NCBI GenBank assembly: GCA_049999725.1
Contig: JBNGIS010020670.1
Location: 1 to 20,717 of the forward strand
DNA: 20,717 nucleotides
Source of the DNA: Haplomitrium mnioides
Lineage: Eukaryota > Marchantiophyta > Haplomitriopsida > Calobryales
Direction of reading: 5' to 3'
Shown here: positions 9,261-18,397 of the stretch, piece by piece
Numbering within the stretch: position 1 is the first letter of the stretch
Layout of the letters: each line of letters opens with the position of its first letter
Made by a program: the position numbers and the translations under genes
Notes under the pieces: model-generated
Told to the model about the DNA's origin: nothing
Seen by the model: only the letters and a program-made list of their open reading frames with translations
The model's database searches: none

Positions 9261-11500
9261 TTGTCGATGAAGAGCGGATGTGTGCGCGGGGAAGACCAAG
9301 AGAAATCGAGAGCTGTACATGGAAAATTTGGAGATGGATCTTGGTGAAGACGCTGATGAGCAACAATTGGAGCCTATTGAAGAATTCTATACATTTCACA
9401 TGCATGAAGAATGTGCAACGAAGGAGGAGAGGACTGAACAGATCAAGTGGTGAATCTTTGTCACTCTTGAAGGATATGCTATGCAAGCCGTTGCCTGCAG
9501 ACTCATGAGTGCTGCGATCTTGAGGACTCAAAGTATCCATTGGGAGAAGCAAAAATAAAGCACGAAATCGCTTGATGGAGATGAGTGTTTGGGAGAATGC
9601 TTAGAGAGAGTTCAGCAGGAAATAGCATAGGGAGGCAGCATTGCATGGGAATGAGACATCGATCGTAGAGGAGGCAACATGGTAGCTTGAAGGAGACAAC
9701 AAATTCAGAAAGGGGATGGGCAGAAATTCAAGCATAGGAGAGGAGATGAAATCATGAAGAGGGCGTGAGGCGCATACCAGTCCTGTAGAGAAAATTCAGG
9801 AGGATTCTTGAGGGGGTATACGACATCTCCACGGTGCTGGTATTTCAATACGATGGACACATTACCCAAGGACCTTGTCAAATTGATGGGGAAACATGGA
9901 ACATTGAGGTTTAGTCTGCGAATGAAGCGTAGTGGCAGGAAGTGAAGATTTAGACGTGTACTCGCTATAGTAGGTCGAGCCCTGTATTCAGCCCTGTATT
10001 TTCTATAGTAAGGTGAACTGTAGAAAAGAAGCTCTCTGGAAAATACAGTTTCAAATTGGAATCCGAACATACCTAGACGTGAAGTGGATGGAGACAACCT
10101 CCCGATGTACGAGTAGATGATTGTTGGATTTATTGGGAGTGAGTAGGAGTACTTCATGGAGAAGGCATACAGTAGAAGTAGGAAGGGAAGTTCTTATAGC
10201 AAGTGGCAGATTAAGTTAGTGGATTTGGAGATTGCACAAAGGAAAGAAGTGAGTAGGGTATTTTACAATTTTTATGAAGTTTGAAGGGCTGCAAGAGAGA
10301 CAGAAGACTGACTTTGGAGGTGATATGAATTTCCATGAGGAGTGTGAAGGTTAATGAAGAGGTACATATGAAGAACATGGCACTTGGAATCTGATGGAGT
10401 TTTTGGTAGGGAGTTGAAGTTGGAGAAAATGATAAAAATGGGTGACATGGAAAGTTTGGGAAGAGGTTAGAATTGGTGGAAAACAGTTCTTTGGGGTCTG
10501 GATGGTCACTATGAACAATCAAGGGCACTCTGAAGTTTGATGTCAGCTCGTGGAAGATTCCTTGCGTGACCAAGAGGATAAGACCAAACTAGCTAAGGTA
10601 TTATATACATAGTGAGGAAATCGGGTTTTGTGTTGTCGTGTGTAAGTTTTGTTTGTTTTGTTGAAGTCATATCCTGCATAGTATTCTATTCTGATTCAGA
10701 GTCTCATGTGACGTGTGTAGTCCAAAAGCGTATAAGTGGTTTGCGTTAAGTATTGTCGAAAGAAAAAGTATGAGGAGTGTCACCGTATATTCACCGATAG
10801 TCGAACTCTGAAACTGGGGATAAAACAATTATACTATATTGTGATGCCTAATGTATAAAGTATTCCTTGCAGTATTTGATGTTTCTTACTTTGTCAATTT
10901 CAATTGAGGGCGAATGTTTAATTTTACGTATGTTCAAGTTGAGACGTATTTCCAGCAAGCGTAGTTAGATTTTTCTATTCCATTGAATGTTGAAGAGAGA
11001 TGAGTTGAGGAGTTGAATTGTGTTATGGTTAAGTTACATTTGAAAGTTCAATAGTGTAGGTTTGCTTTTGAGTTGAGTGATTGAGTGGATGGTTGAGTTG
11101 CATGTTTATTTCTTTTACAAAACACAAGTAATTAAGACGTTTGGTCGAAGTTCTTCTCTATGCTTTCCCTATACCTCACACCCTTCTAGTTCCCCTCTCC
11201 TTCTCCACATTTCTTCCATTTCCCTCTCATCTACTTCTTCTTCCCTATCCTATCTCTTCTTCCCACTTCACGGATAAGGCTCTGATCCTTCAGGGTCTTA
11301 CCCCGCTATCTCCCACTAGTCCCAACAAAGTCCAACAGTAGTTTGTGATAGTTGGGTTATACACACTGATATATATATTATTAGACCCAACTATACTACA
11401 ATGAAGCCCAACACAGGTGCAGATTGTAGCATATGATTCTCTAGATATCATAGTCAGATTATCATTGTTCAAAATATAATCATTCAATGTGTCTTGCTGC
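9261..11500. other. unrecognised DNA inside the copia element, between integrase and gag
   Basis: A copia element should have only the protease and a short stretch here (roughly 0.7-0.9 kb), yet about 2.2 kb is present and no protease motif was found. The - strand has open stretches at 9705-10157 (150 codons) and 10211-10573 (120 codons, no ATG at the start). Neither resembles a family I know, and both are rich in S, L, P and F, as pyrimidine-rich DNA would give. A TATA-like GTATATAATA lies on the - strand near 10596-10607. Most likely this is a nested insertion of unknown type. Confidence 0.5.
11338..11399. repeat. short inverted repeat (hairpin) in the insert
   Basis: ATAGTTGGGT (11348-11357) pairs perfectly with ACCCAACTAT (11385-11394), and GTAGT (11338-11342) with ACTAC (11395-11399), around an AT-rich loop. 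CCCAACA or CCAACA words flank both sides. Confidence 0.5.
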
Positions 11501-12490
11501 TCAAGGAATACACCATGGTTTTCTTAGTCATTTTTTTTGCTATGATCTTGGGCATATAGTGCCACTAGGTGTGCAGGCATCCTACATATTTTCTGAGCAT
11601 GACCTAGTGTACCACATCTGGTGCATCTCTTTGAGTCTCTAGCATTGCTGGTTGAGGGCATGTTTTTTTCCTCTATTTTGAGGTCTTGCATTTATGTTTC
11701 CCCTTGGGATAAACTTTCCAATGTGTCCCCTACCTCTGCCCCTCCCCCTGAATTGTGAATTACTAGATCTAATCATAGGAGGTTTTCCCCTATTTGAGGT
11801 TTGCCGATTAGAACCAAATCTAGCTCTTTTAGTTGGTTGTCCTCTTGTTAATGCTGGTCTATTTTAGTGTGTTTCAAGTGGCTGAGAAATTGGTAAAGTA
11901 CTAGGGGGTCTGGTTTTAGAATTTTGTAAGTAACAAGTCCTGGTGTTTCTCTGCAAGCAGGAGATATGCAATGAGTTCAGAATATGTTCTGAAGTTTATA
12001 TTCCTGTAGTGTGCAGATAAGATAATGTTTGATGGATGGAAAGTGGAAAGTGTCTTTTCGATTTGTTCTTCATTTGTCACTGATTGACCACATAGTGTAA
12101 GCTGGCTTGTTATCCTAAACAGTTTACTATTATATTTAGAAATAGAGTTAAAGTCCTGAACTCTCAGGTTAACCCAGTCATGCCTTGCATTAGGCAGATG
12201 GATAGTTTTAGTGTGGTCAAATCTGGCTTTCAGACTGTCCCACAAAATCCTTGGGTTGATCTCATTCAAGTATTGCAGCTTGAGTGGGTGTGACAGATGA
12301 TGTCTTAAAAATACTAGAGATTGGGCTTTCTACTGAGGAGTAACATCCTCATCTGTGAGGTCTGTGAGGATAGTGGTGTCCAATCCCTTGGATACCAGAT
12401 GTGCCGCAGCATCTAAGGACCAGGAGAGGTAGTTATCCCCCTCAATGCTCAGACTCTTAAAATTGAGTTTTTCTATCCCACATGACTACA
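11500..12490 (-). pseudogene. copia gag with CCHC zinc knuckle, broken
   Basis: This is the capsid gene that packages the element's RNA. In sense order it starts with IEKLNFKSLSIEGDNYLSWS (about 12430-12475), the N-terminal gag motif of plant copia elements, followed by LDAAAHLVSKGL. The core then reads ILWDSLKARFDH, RHDWVNLRVQDFNS, KLFRITSQLTLCG and YSELIAYLLLAEKHQ in one frame (12269-11916), the UBN2-type gag fold. After a degraded part, a nucleic-acid-binding knuckle CTRCGTLGHAQKIC appears at 11584-11625 with the C-x2-C-x4-H-x4-C spacing intact. A stop (about 12330) and frame changes near 11900 disable it. The gag type matches the plant lineage of the downstream integrase and RT, so I assign it to the same element. 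Confidence 0.9.
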
Positions 12491-13690
12491 TATTTGAGCA
12501 GAAAGAAAGAAAGTAAATTGAAAAACTGAAAAGATTCTTTATGTTGAAGAACTAGTAGAGTTCTGTTCTACAATAATAGAATGCTTTTAGTTTGGATAGA
12601 TATTTGAAATGTACAGTTCTGTAACACAAAGTTATAGCAGAGTTATTATCAAAATAGCTTCCCTCTTCTTCTTGTAGCAGGCAAGGGGTTGACTCTGTAA
12701 ACTCCAAACTGAGTGTTGTTGTAGATTTTTGTTGATGTCAATAGGTCACCCACAAAGTCTTATGCAAAGAACTATCACCTCTAGGCAGCAGCAAGCTGAT
12801 GAAGTTTGCTTGAATATCCAAAATGTGTAATCAGGTTCTGAGTATTGGAACCAGATTGTATATTGTTGTTCTTCTGACAAAAAATATATGCTAATGACTG
12901 GTGTTGTCCAAAATTTGTACCCAAACCCTGTGGATCAATGGTGGCCTCTCGCCAGCTCAATTATGCAGAATCTGTGAGCCAACTGATCAGTTTGGATGTT
13001 TGAGCCAGTTTTAGAATTAGTAAATTAGATTCTGAATTTTGAGTATCTGTATGATATAATCTGTTTATATTTTATGACCAATATACAGATTATAGGTAAT
13101 GTCAGATCTCAAGCTATCAAATTTTCTTTGAAATGTCAGATTTTGTTTTCTGTACTGATGTCAATCTCAGATTTTTATAATTCTGTTAAAAACATAGTAA
13201 CTGAATGTATATGTAGCAGTATAGGTGTATAGACATGTGTTAGACAATCAGAGGATGAAATATAAGTTGAATCAGTTAGATAAACAAATGTATGGCCTCA
13301 AAATTCTTCAATTGACAGATGCAGATGACATTGGTATGTCAATTTGGAGTTCAGATGATCTGAATGTCAAATATATAGGTTAGATTCTTGAATTTGAATC
13401 CCAGAATATAGTTCTGGTTGTTTATAACTCCAAATGTGCTTCATGAATCAAAATCCATGCACTTGAACAGTTAATGTCATAACACTGATGTTATGGTGTT
13501 CTGTTTCATAAGCCCAGAAATTCCAGAGGTCAATGTGATCTCAATTCTTCATCAAAATGTGTAAATAAGGGCTTAGAATGTTTGCTAGGATCAGGCGATC
13601 ATTTCTGTGTCTTCAAATATGAAGAAAAGATCAATTTTGATGCACAAAAATCGATTTGTAGAATCAGAATCCTCCCCCTTCATGGACAGT
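12491..13690 (-). other. copia leader, gag-proximal part
   Basis: This stretch is AT-rich, without open frames of note or recognised domains, and lies upstream of gag in the sense direction. CAGATT and TCAGAT words recur, giving a simple, self-similar texture. Confidence 0.5.
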
Positions 13691-13920
13691 TAGGTTCGAT
13701 TGAATACTTAGGTTCGGGGGTGAATTCGTGCTTCGGTAGTTCTTATAGGTAGGTTCAGTAAACATAGTAGCTTCAGGGTGAAATATGGTAGCTTCGGAAA
13801 ATTAGAATAGCTTCGATAAGATATCTCCTTGCTTTGGCAGAGTTAGCAGGCTCGGTGTAGCTTCACGCGCTTCGGAAAATAGCTCCGGTATCCAAAGCTG
13901 TCGTCGCTTCACCAGCAACC
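13691..13920 (-). repeat. array of short TAGSTTCGG repeats in the copia leader
   Basis: On the + strand the 9-mer TAGSTTCRG and close variants start at 13691, 13709, 13728, 13750, 13768, 13789, 13808, 13829 and 13847 (steps of 18-22 bp). They then recur at 13858, 13867 and 13880 (steps of 9-13 bp), with a last TCGCTTCAC near 13914. In the element's sense the motif is CCGAAGCTA. The spacer sequences between motifs are not conserved. Confidence 0.75.
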
Positions 13921-14107
13921 AACACTTAATCCAACAAGCAAAGCGCACAAAATAGATTGAGGTATAAGAGCTCGAAGCTCTTTGTATACTTCAACCTTAT
14001 ATCCTCACCCTTGCGACTAGGTGGGGGCCCTTAGTGTAGCTTATAGGATAGTGACACGTGGCTTCTTCCAATAGGTTAAAAAAATACAAAGGGGTGGCTT
14101 CCCCTCC

Positions 14108-14207
14108 NNNNNNNNNNNNNNNNNNNNNNNNNNNNNNNNNNNNNNNNNNNNNNNNNNNNNNNNNNNNNNNNNNNNNNNNNNNNNNNNNNNNNNNNNNNNN
14201 NNNNNNN
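14108..14207. other. assembly gap (100 N)
   Basis: Exactly 100 Ns, the conventional filler for a gap of unknown size. It lies between two repeat arrays of the copia leader. Confidence 0.95.
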
Positions 14208-14244
14208 ATAGTGATAAAGCACTGATATAACAAATAAAAAGAAG

Positions 14245-14490
14245 CTTCGAACTTTCAGATTTTACCAAATGGGCACCTTCGAACTTTCATCGAAACACAG
14301 ATAAGTCACCATTTCACAAAATGGGTTGCGAACTTTCAGAAAACGCTCCGTTTGCACCATTCGAACTTTCAAATTTCAATAGTGAAACAGTGATGGATCA
14401 CTATTTCATCACCAAATAGCACTTCTTGACAGTCGAACTTTCGGAAATGTCGAAGTTCGAATTTTCGGCTCTGTCTAACTTTCAACTTTC
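14245..14490 (-). repeat. second leader repeat, TTCGAACTTTC motif
   Basis: TTCGAACTTTCAG or a variant occurs near 14246, 14278, 14328, 14360, 14432 and 14455, with a weaker copy at 14477. It is interleaved with ATAGTGATRGATC-type words (14207 on, 14390 on, 14505 on), which also recur. TTCGAA is itself a palindrome. Spacing is irregular (about 25-70 bp). Confidence 0.7.
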
Positions 14491-15153
14491 CCCAAATACA
14501 AAATAGTGATAGATCGCCGCTTCAACTCCTTGGTGACCTTTTGAAGAGTTTCAATCAGTGTTGAAACACTGATATATCCCCGATTCAGCCTTGTTCCTCT
14601 TTGATTCTGAAATTTTCTTCAAGATTTTAGTCAATTGAAATCTGAAGATTTCTTGCTCAATTCTTCACCAAATCGGATGATTCAAATTGGTACTTGTTCA
14701 AACTTGAATTGCGCTTGCTCTCCTGATGAGTTTGATCCAAAATTGTTCAGAAATGATTAAGAGTCTTTTGAAATTTTGAAAACTGCAATCTGCTAGATAT
14801 CTGAGTCGATTCTTGAGCAAATCAGTTGATTCTTGCTGGTAAAGGATCGCCTCTCTTGGACAACCTTGAATCCTCCCACAGGAGACTCCAATTCTGCCTG
14901 GTTGCTTCAAAAATTTCGAATTTGCCCCTGCTCTTCAAGAAATCCTTCTCAACAATATAATATAATATAAAATTATAAAATATTGGAATTTAGTTATTTA
15001 GAAGATATGAGCAGTGGAAAAAATAAAAATAATATATAAATATAATGTGAGGAATCAAAATTCAAGAACTTTGTTTTTGTTTTTTTTTTAATTTATAAAA
15101 ATTATTGAAATAAAATTTAAAAATTTTGAAAAATATAGAAAACAAGTATAGAA
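14491..15153 (-). other. copia leader, LTR-proximal part
   Basis: No gene was recognised. 14940-15150 is very AT-rich with A and T runs; 14500-14930 is of mixed composition. The - strand open stretch at 14698-14910 has no known motif. Confidence 0.5.
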
Positions 15154-15167
15154 CAGTGCTGATAACG
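15154..15167 (-). other. copia primer-binding site, internal-tRNA type
   Basis: Directly after the LTR end, the - strand reads CGTTATCAGCACTG. The first 12 bases are identical to the site of the second copia-type element at 18677. It is not the usual complement of a tRNA 3' end; from memory it matches the anticodon arm of plant tRNA-Ile. Confidence 0.7.
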
Positions 15168-15462
15168 TGCTGTGTTGTGATGTATAACAAACATGTAAGT
15201 GCTCACTCCATTAGCTCACACAACAAATGAATATGGTGAATCTCTTCTTCTCACTCTCAAGCTCTCTTCCTCCTCTTCTCTTCTCAATCATAATAATCAT
15301 CATAATACAAGTTACAATGTCTTAATCAATATAAGGATTAAGTTATCCTTAACCTAGGTTAGGGTTAACCTAACATAGTACTAATCATGTATTAGTACTC
15401 TAATACTAGGTTATGATATATCCTCTTATACTTCTATGTATGTTGCTAAAATTACTCTAACA
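15168..15462 (-). repeat. copia 5' LTR (right)
   Basis: 295 bp, aligned without gaps to the left LTR with about 13 differences. In + orientation it begins TGCT (the left LTR has TGTT) and ends AACA. The pyrimidine-rich block near 15240-15290 and the palindrome at 15358-15374 are unchanged between the LTRs. Confidence 0.95.
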
Positions 15463-15467
15463 TTTAA
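15463..15467. repeat. target-site duplication, right copy (TTTAA)
   Basis: Partner of 5388-5392. The following sequence (TACATTGTGCACTC) continues the interrupted tandem unit, as shown by 17209 on. Confidence 0.92.
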
Positions 15468-15639
15468 TACATTGTGCACTCAAAATAAGCCATTTTGATA
15501 CATAAAATTACAACATTTTTGCAAACAAATATTACTAGCGTCAAATTCATAATTTTGGATGCTAAAATTTTGAAATTGGTTTTTGTGAATGCCAAATAAA
15601 ACAGGAATCCACTAGCGGTTCCTGGTTCAAAGTAGCAAT
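15463..15639 (+). repeat. end of tandem unit A, cut off by the copia insertion
   Basis: It aligns with 17204-17373 at the end of unit B (ATTGTGCACTCAAA through GGTTCAAAGTAG). Joined to 3868-5392 it makes a unit of about 1.7 kb. Confidence 0.85.
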
Positions 15640-16546
15640 TGTTAGTTGCAGATATTCTTTATGGTTATAACCTTTAAGGAATGCAAGCACAACGATTTTT
15701 AACCCTTTTCTAGTGATGACATTTTTGATATAGTTTTTTCTTTTGCAGCAATCACTACTTCTGGATTTTGGTCTTTTGTAATAATACATTCTTCACAACA
15801 ATTTTGCATCGTCGAGGATGCTCTTTGGGAGGTTTGTTGTGCCATCGACCACAACATCTGGTAAGTTCCTTTTTGATTTTTGGTTTTTTAGTTTAACTTG
15901 TTTAGTTTTTCTACACTATGTTTCAAGTGTGTGATTTGTTTGTTTTTCTTACTATAGGGAGAAAATCAATATTCATCATTCCAGTGGTCCAAGAATTGCT
16001 CACACCCATGAGTATTAGACTGTGGGCTACTGGACAAATAAGGGCAAGAGGAGCATAAGGCTCTTCAACTTGCAACCTGCTGATGCAAGTGGTTATTATT
16101 GGCAAATTATATGGAGTGTGTTCAATTGCCCTGTTGTGTCGGCTAAACTAAAACATCCAAAAGATGATGCTCTTGTGAATGTTTACCAAAAGCCCCAAGC
16201 TCTATATAATTTTTTCATTGACCAAGCATCAACAAAGCAAGATTGAATCTTAGATCTTTGCTCTTGGTCCGGCACAGACCTTGTCTATGCTTTAAAGCTG
16301 ATGCAAAATTGCATCGATGTGGATTTTTTGCCATCCAACATGATCGAATCACAGATAGTATATGCGTACCACAAGGAACTTGTTCCTCCCAGTACTACAA
16401 GTGCTACTGGTGATTTTGTTGCTATTTTTGAGATTGGAAAATCTTGGCATGACTCTGTAACAACTATAGATGCTGAAGCTTCTGAGCTAGTTAATTTAGA
16501 TAAGACAATTCCTCCTGAAGAGGATAGAGCTATAGCATTAGAGTGA
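15640..16546 (+). pseudogene. beta-class DNA methyltransferase-like gene, copy B, decayed
   Basis: This is the second copy of the methyltransferase-like gene and the better preserved one. Exon 1 gives FAAITTSGFWSFVIIHSSQQ and IVEDALWEVCCAIDHNIW. Exon 2 gives a stop (TAG at 16016-16018; copy A has TGG), then TVGYWTNKGKRSIRLFNLQP. HPKDDALVNVYQKPQALYNF follows, then a stop (TGA at 16244-16246; copy A has TGG) and ILDLCSWSGTDLVYALKL. After 16247 the frame is open to the TGA ending at 16546. 'QKPQALYNFFID' followed by 'ILDLCSxSGT' and an acidic residue after the next strand matches the end of N6/N4 methyltransferases (motifs X and I). The first loop glycine is replaced by W. Relative to copy A, 17 codons are missing in frame after CIDVD (near 16325). 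The DPPY-type motif is not present. Confidence 0.62.
15861..15957 (+). other. intron of methyltransferase-like copy B
   Basis: It begins GTAAGTT and ends in TTCTTACTATAG after a T-rich stretch; 97 bp against 88 bp in copy A. Splice signals are intact in both. Confidence 0.65.
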
Positions 16547-17373
16547 TATAATTTTTGTACATAATAAAGTATTTCTTCACAAAATTTTAATTGTTGAAGT
16601 TTCAATCTTGTTACATTCCAAATCCAATTTAAGTTTTTTCATCATGATTTAATTTCCTGCGCAAAATGGTTTTTGAACAAAACGTATTGGTTTTCATAAA
16701 AATTAGCAATCAAATCTATGCTGGCATGGAAGTTCACTTTCTTTTTTTTTTCATTTTCTATTCTTTCTTACACGGGTTTTTGCATTTCTTGCTTCCAATT
16801 ACTCAGCAGTTTGTGTTTGCTTTAGTTCTCTATGCGTGCATGGGCTTCAGTTGTTCAAGCTCGAGTTAGTTGTAGTTGTTCTTGCATGCATGGATCCTTC
16901 AAACAAAGCGTGCCTACACTTGGGCCTCAGTTGTCCATGCATAGATAGGCTTTAGCAGTATTATCACAATTTTGCTTCAACAATCCTCTTGCGCCAACAC
17001 TTTAGGGTACTAGTTCAAAACGTTTTTGATAAAATTTGAATTTTTTATGAGTTTTTCAAATTATTGATAACATTGTTAGTTTTGAAAATATTTAACAACA
17101 AATGTCGTGTACATTTTTTATATATTTTGTTTGGTAATGCTCATACTTTTGAAAGATTCAATTATGAAAGCAATTTTGTTAAAATGCTCAGAAGAAGATT
17201 TTTTTTAATATATTGTGCACTCAAAGTAAGCCATTTTGATATATAAAACTCCATTATTTTTGCAAACAAATATTACTAGCATCAAATTCATGATTTTGAA
17301 AATTTTGAAATCTATTTTTGTGAATGCCAAATGAAACAAGAACCCAGTAGCAGTTCTTGGTTCAAAGTAGTGG
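16547..17373 (+). repeat. 3' part of tandem unit B with the empty copia site
   Basis: It aligns with 4801-5392 and then, without a break, with 15463-15639. The junction at 17204-17208 has a single TTTAA, which shows the state before the copia insertion. About 70 bases near 17105-17172 have no partner in unit A. Confidence 0.85.
16563..16568 (+). terminator. candidate polyadenylation signal, copy B
   Basis: AATAAA, 17 bases after the stop codon, in the same place as in copy A. Confidence 0.5.
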
Positions 17374-17933
17374 CTGCTCATACACAAAGCACATCTTGAT
17401 ATAGGTTGTGCTATCAACATTGTGACAAAATCTATTATGCCGTCTATTGGCCATCCTTCCTCTGCCTTACACAAATTGTCATTGCTATTTATCTTGCAAA
17501 TGGCAAATAAAATACATATTGGATGTTCTGAAGAATATCCCTACCTTTTTTGTAGATCAATAATACCTCGTACACTTAATTATCATAAGTATTGTGCAAT
17601 GAAATCAGTATTTGCTCCTCTTTGGTCGTCACTCGCTCAAGCACAATCATGCTTAAATGGACTAAGTTGTAGGTACCCTTACAATCAATCCTCCTAACAA
17701 GCACATGGTTCTTTCTCTTTACTCCCACTCCCTTTTTCTCACTAACCAAAATATTCATGAACTCTTTAACAGTGTATTTGTTGTTGACTCAACTTCACAA
17801 TTTTTGGTCCAAGATGTTGCTTCTTTGGATGAGTTTTTTTTTTTTTTTTTTTTTTTGCTCGTTATTTTCTCCTTGAAATTTTGTTGATGTGAATTTTGTT
17901 AATCTACCTGTGATTTCATAACAACACAAAAGC
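17374..17933. other. unrecognised spacer with a 23-base T run
   Basis: No known domain was seen on either strand. Open stretches of 60-91 codons exist but have no recognisable motif. A pure T run lies at 17834-17856. Confidence 0.4.
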
Positions 17934-18197
17934 ATGAGTGTTTACGAAAAGCTAGCAACTAGTTCCCAATCCGATTTTCTTGAGTTGATCCATCATTATA
18001 CTGATGTGTTTGTTTGGGAGTATGATAAGCTGACAAACATCCCAACATCTATCTATCAAAATCATGTCAAATTACGGCGAGAAATAATCGCTACTTTGAA
18101 CCAAGATGTCGGTTGGGTTTTTTCAAATTTTCGTGTTCAACTTAGCCTAGCACAACACTTTGAGCTCATGATTGATCAACCTAGTGCACAAGGGTAG
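17934..18197 (+). pseudogene. Ty3/gypsy-like pol fragment (protease-RT junction)
   Basis: An 87-codon open frame ends with TAG. Its centre, LIHHYTDVFVWEYDKLTNIP, resembles the segment just before the RT domain in many plant gypsy polyproteins, where a 'L...Y.DVFAWSY.DM.G' motif is typical, and is followed by a short histidine-containing stretch (QNHVKL). The rest does not continue into RT. No LTR or polypurine tract is associated. This is a weak family call; a chance similarity is possible. Confidence 0.4.
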
Positions 18198-18397
18198 CAA
18201 AGAGGGTCAAATCAATTTAAAGAGTTGTCCAAAGTCTGAAGAAAGTAGATTTGTTCATACCATTGGAGAGTTGACCCAGTTCGACGCAGGGAAGAGAAAC
18301 CACTTGGGAGGTCATCGACGAGATTTGGAGGAAAGGGCTTCACCCTTGGCTTGCAACCTCCTTGCACATTATATTCTTATATGTCAGTATTCCCTTG
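18198..18397. other. spacer before the second copia-type LTR
   Basis: No gene or repeat was recognised. It may be flanking host DNA or part of the preceding fragment. Confidence 0.35.

Larger units (their letters stand above)
5393..15462 (-). mobile_element. Ty1/copia element, complete in outline, decayed and enlarged
   Basis: It is bounded by two 295-bp LTRs and a 5-bp TTTAA duplication, and its empty site survives in the neighbouring tandem unit. Sense is leftward. The order gag, integrase, reverse transcriptase, RNase H is diagnostic of Ty1/copia. At 10,070 bp it is about twice the usual 5 kb. The surplus lies in the leader (12490-15150) and between gag and integrase (about 9260-11500), where nothing copia-like was recognised, so later insertions are likely. 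The LTRs differ at about 13 positions without indels (10 transitions, 3 transversions), about 4.4%. All coding domains carry stops or frameshifts. Confidence 0.95.

Noticed and set aside
9705-10573. Two - strand open stretches (150 and 120 codons) as possible genes
   Set aside because: No recognisable motif, no ATG at the start of the second, and pyrimidine-biased composition. They lie inside a probable nested insertion.
11077-11341. Overlapping + strand open frames rich in S, L and P
   Set aside because: These are frames through a simple pyrimidine-rich tract (11155-11275) with no motif.
13881-13897. Degenerate initiator-tRNA-Met primer-binding site on the - strand (TGGATACCGGAGC)
   Set aside because: It needs an insertion plus two mismatches, has no LTR end beside it, and overlaps the leader repeat motif.
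17834-17856. T23 run as the poly(A) tail of a SINE, LINE or processed gene copy on the - strand
   Set aside because: No upstream body of such an element and no flanking target-site duplication could be seen.
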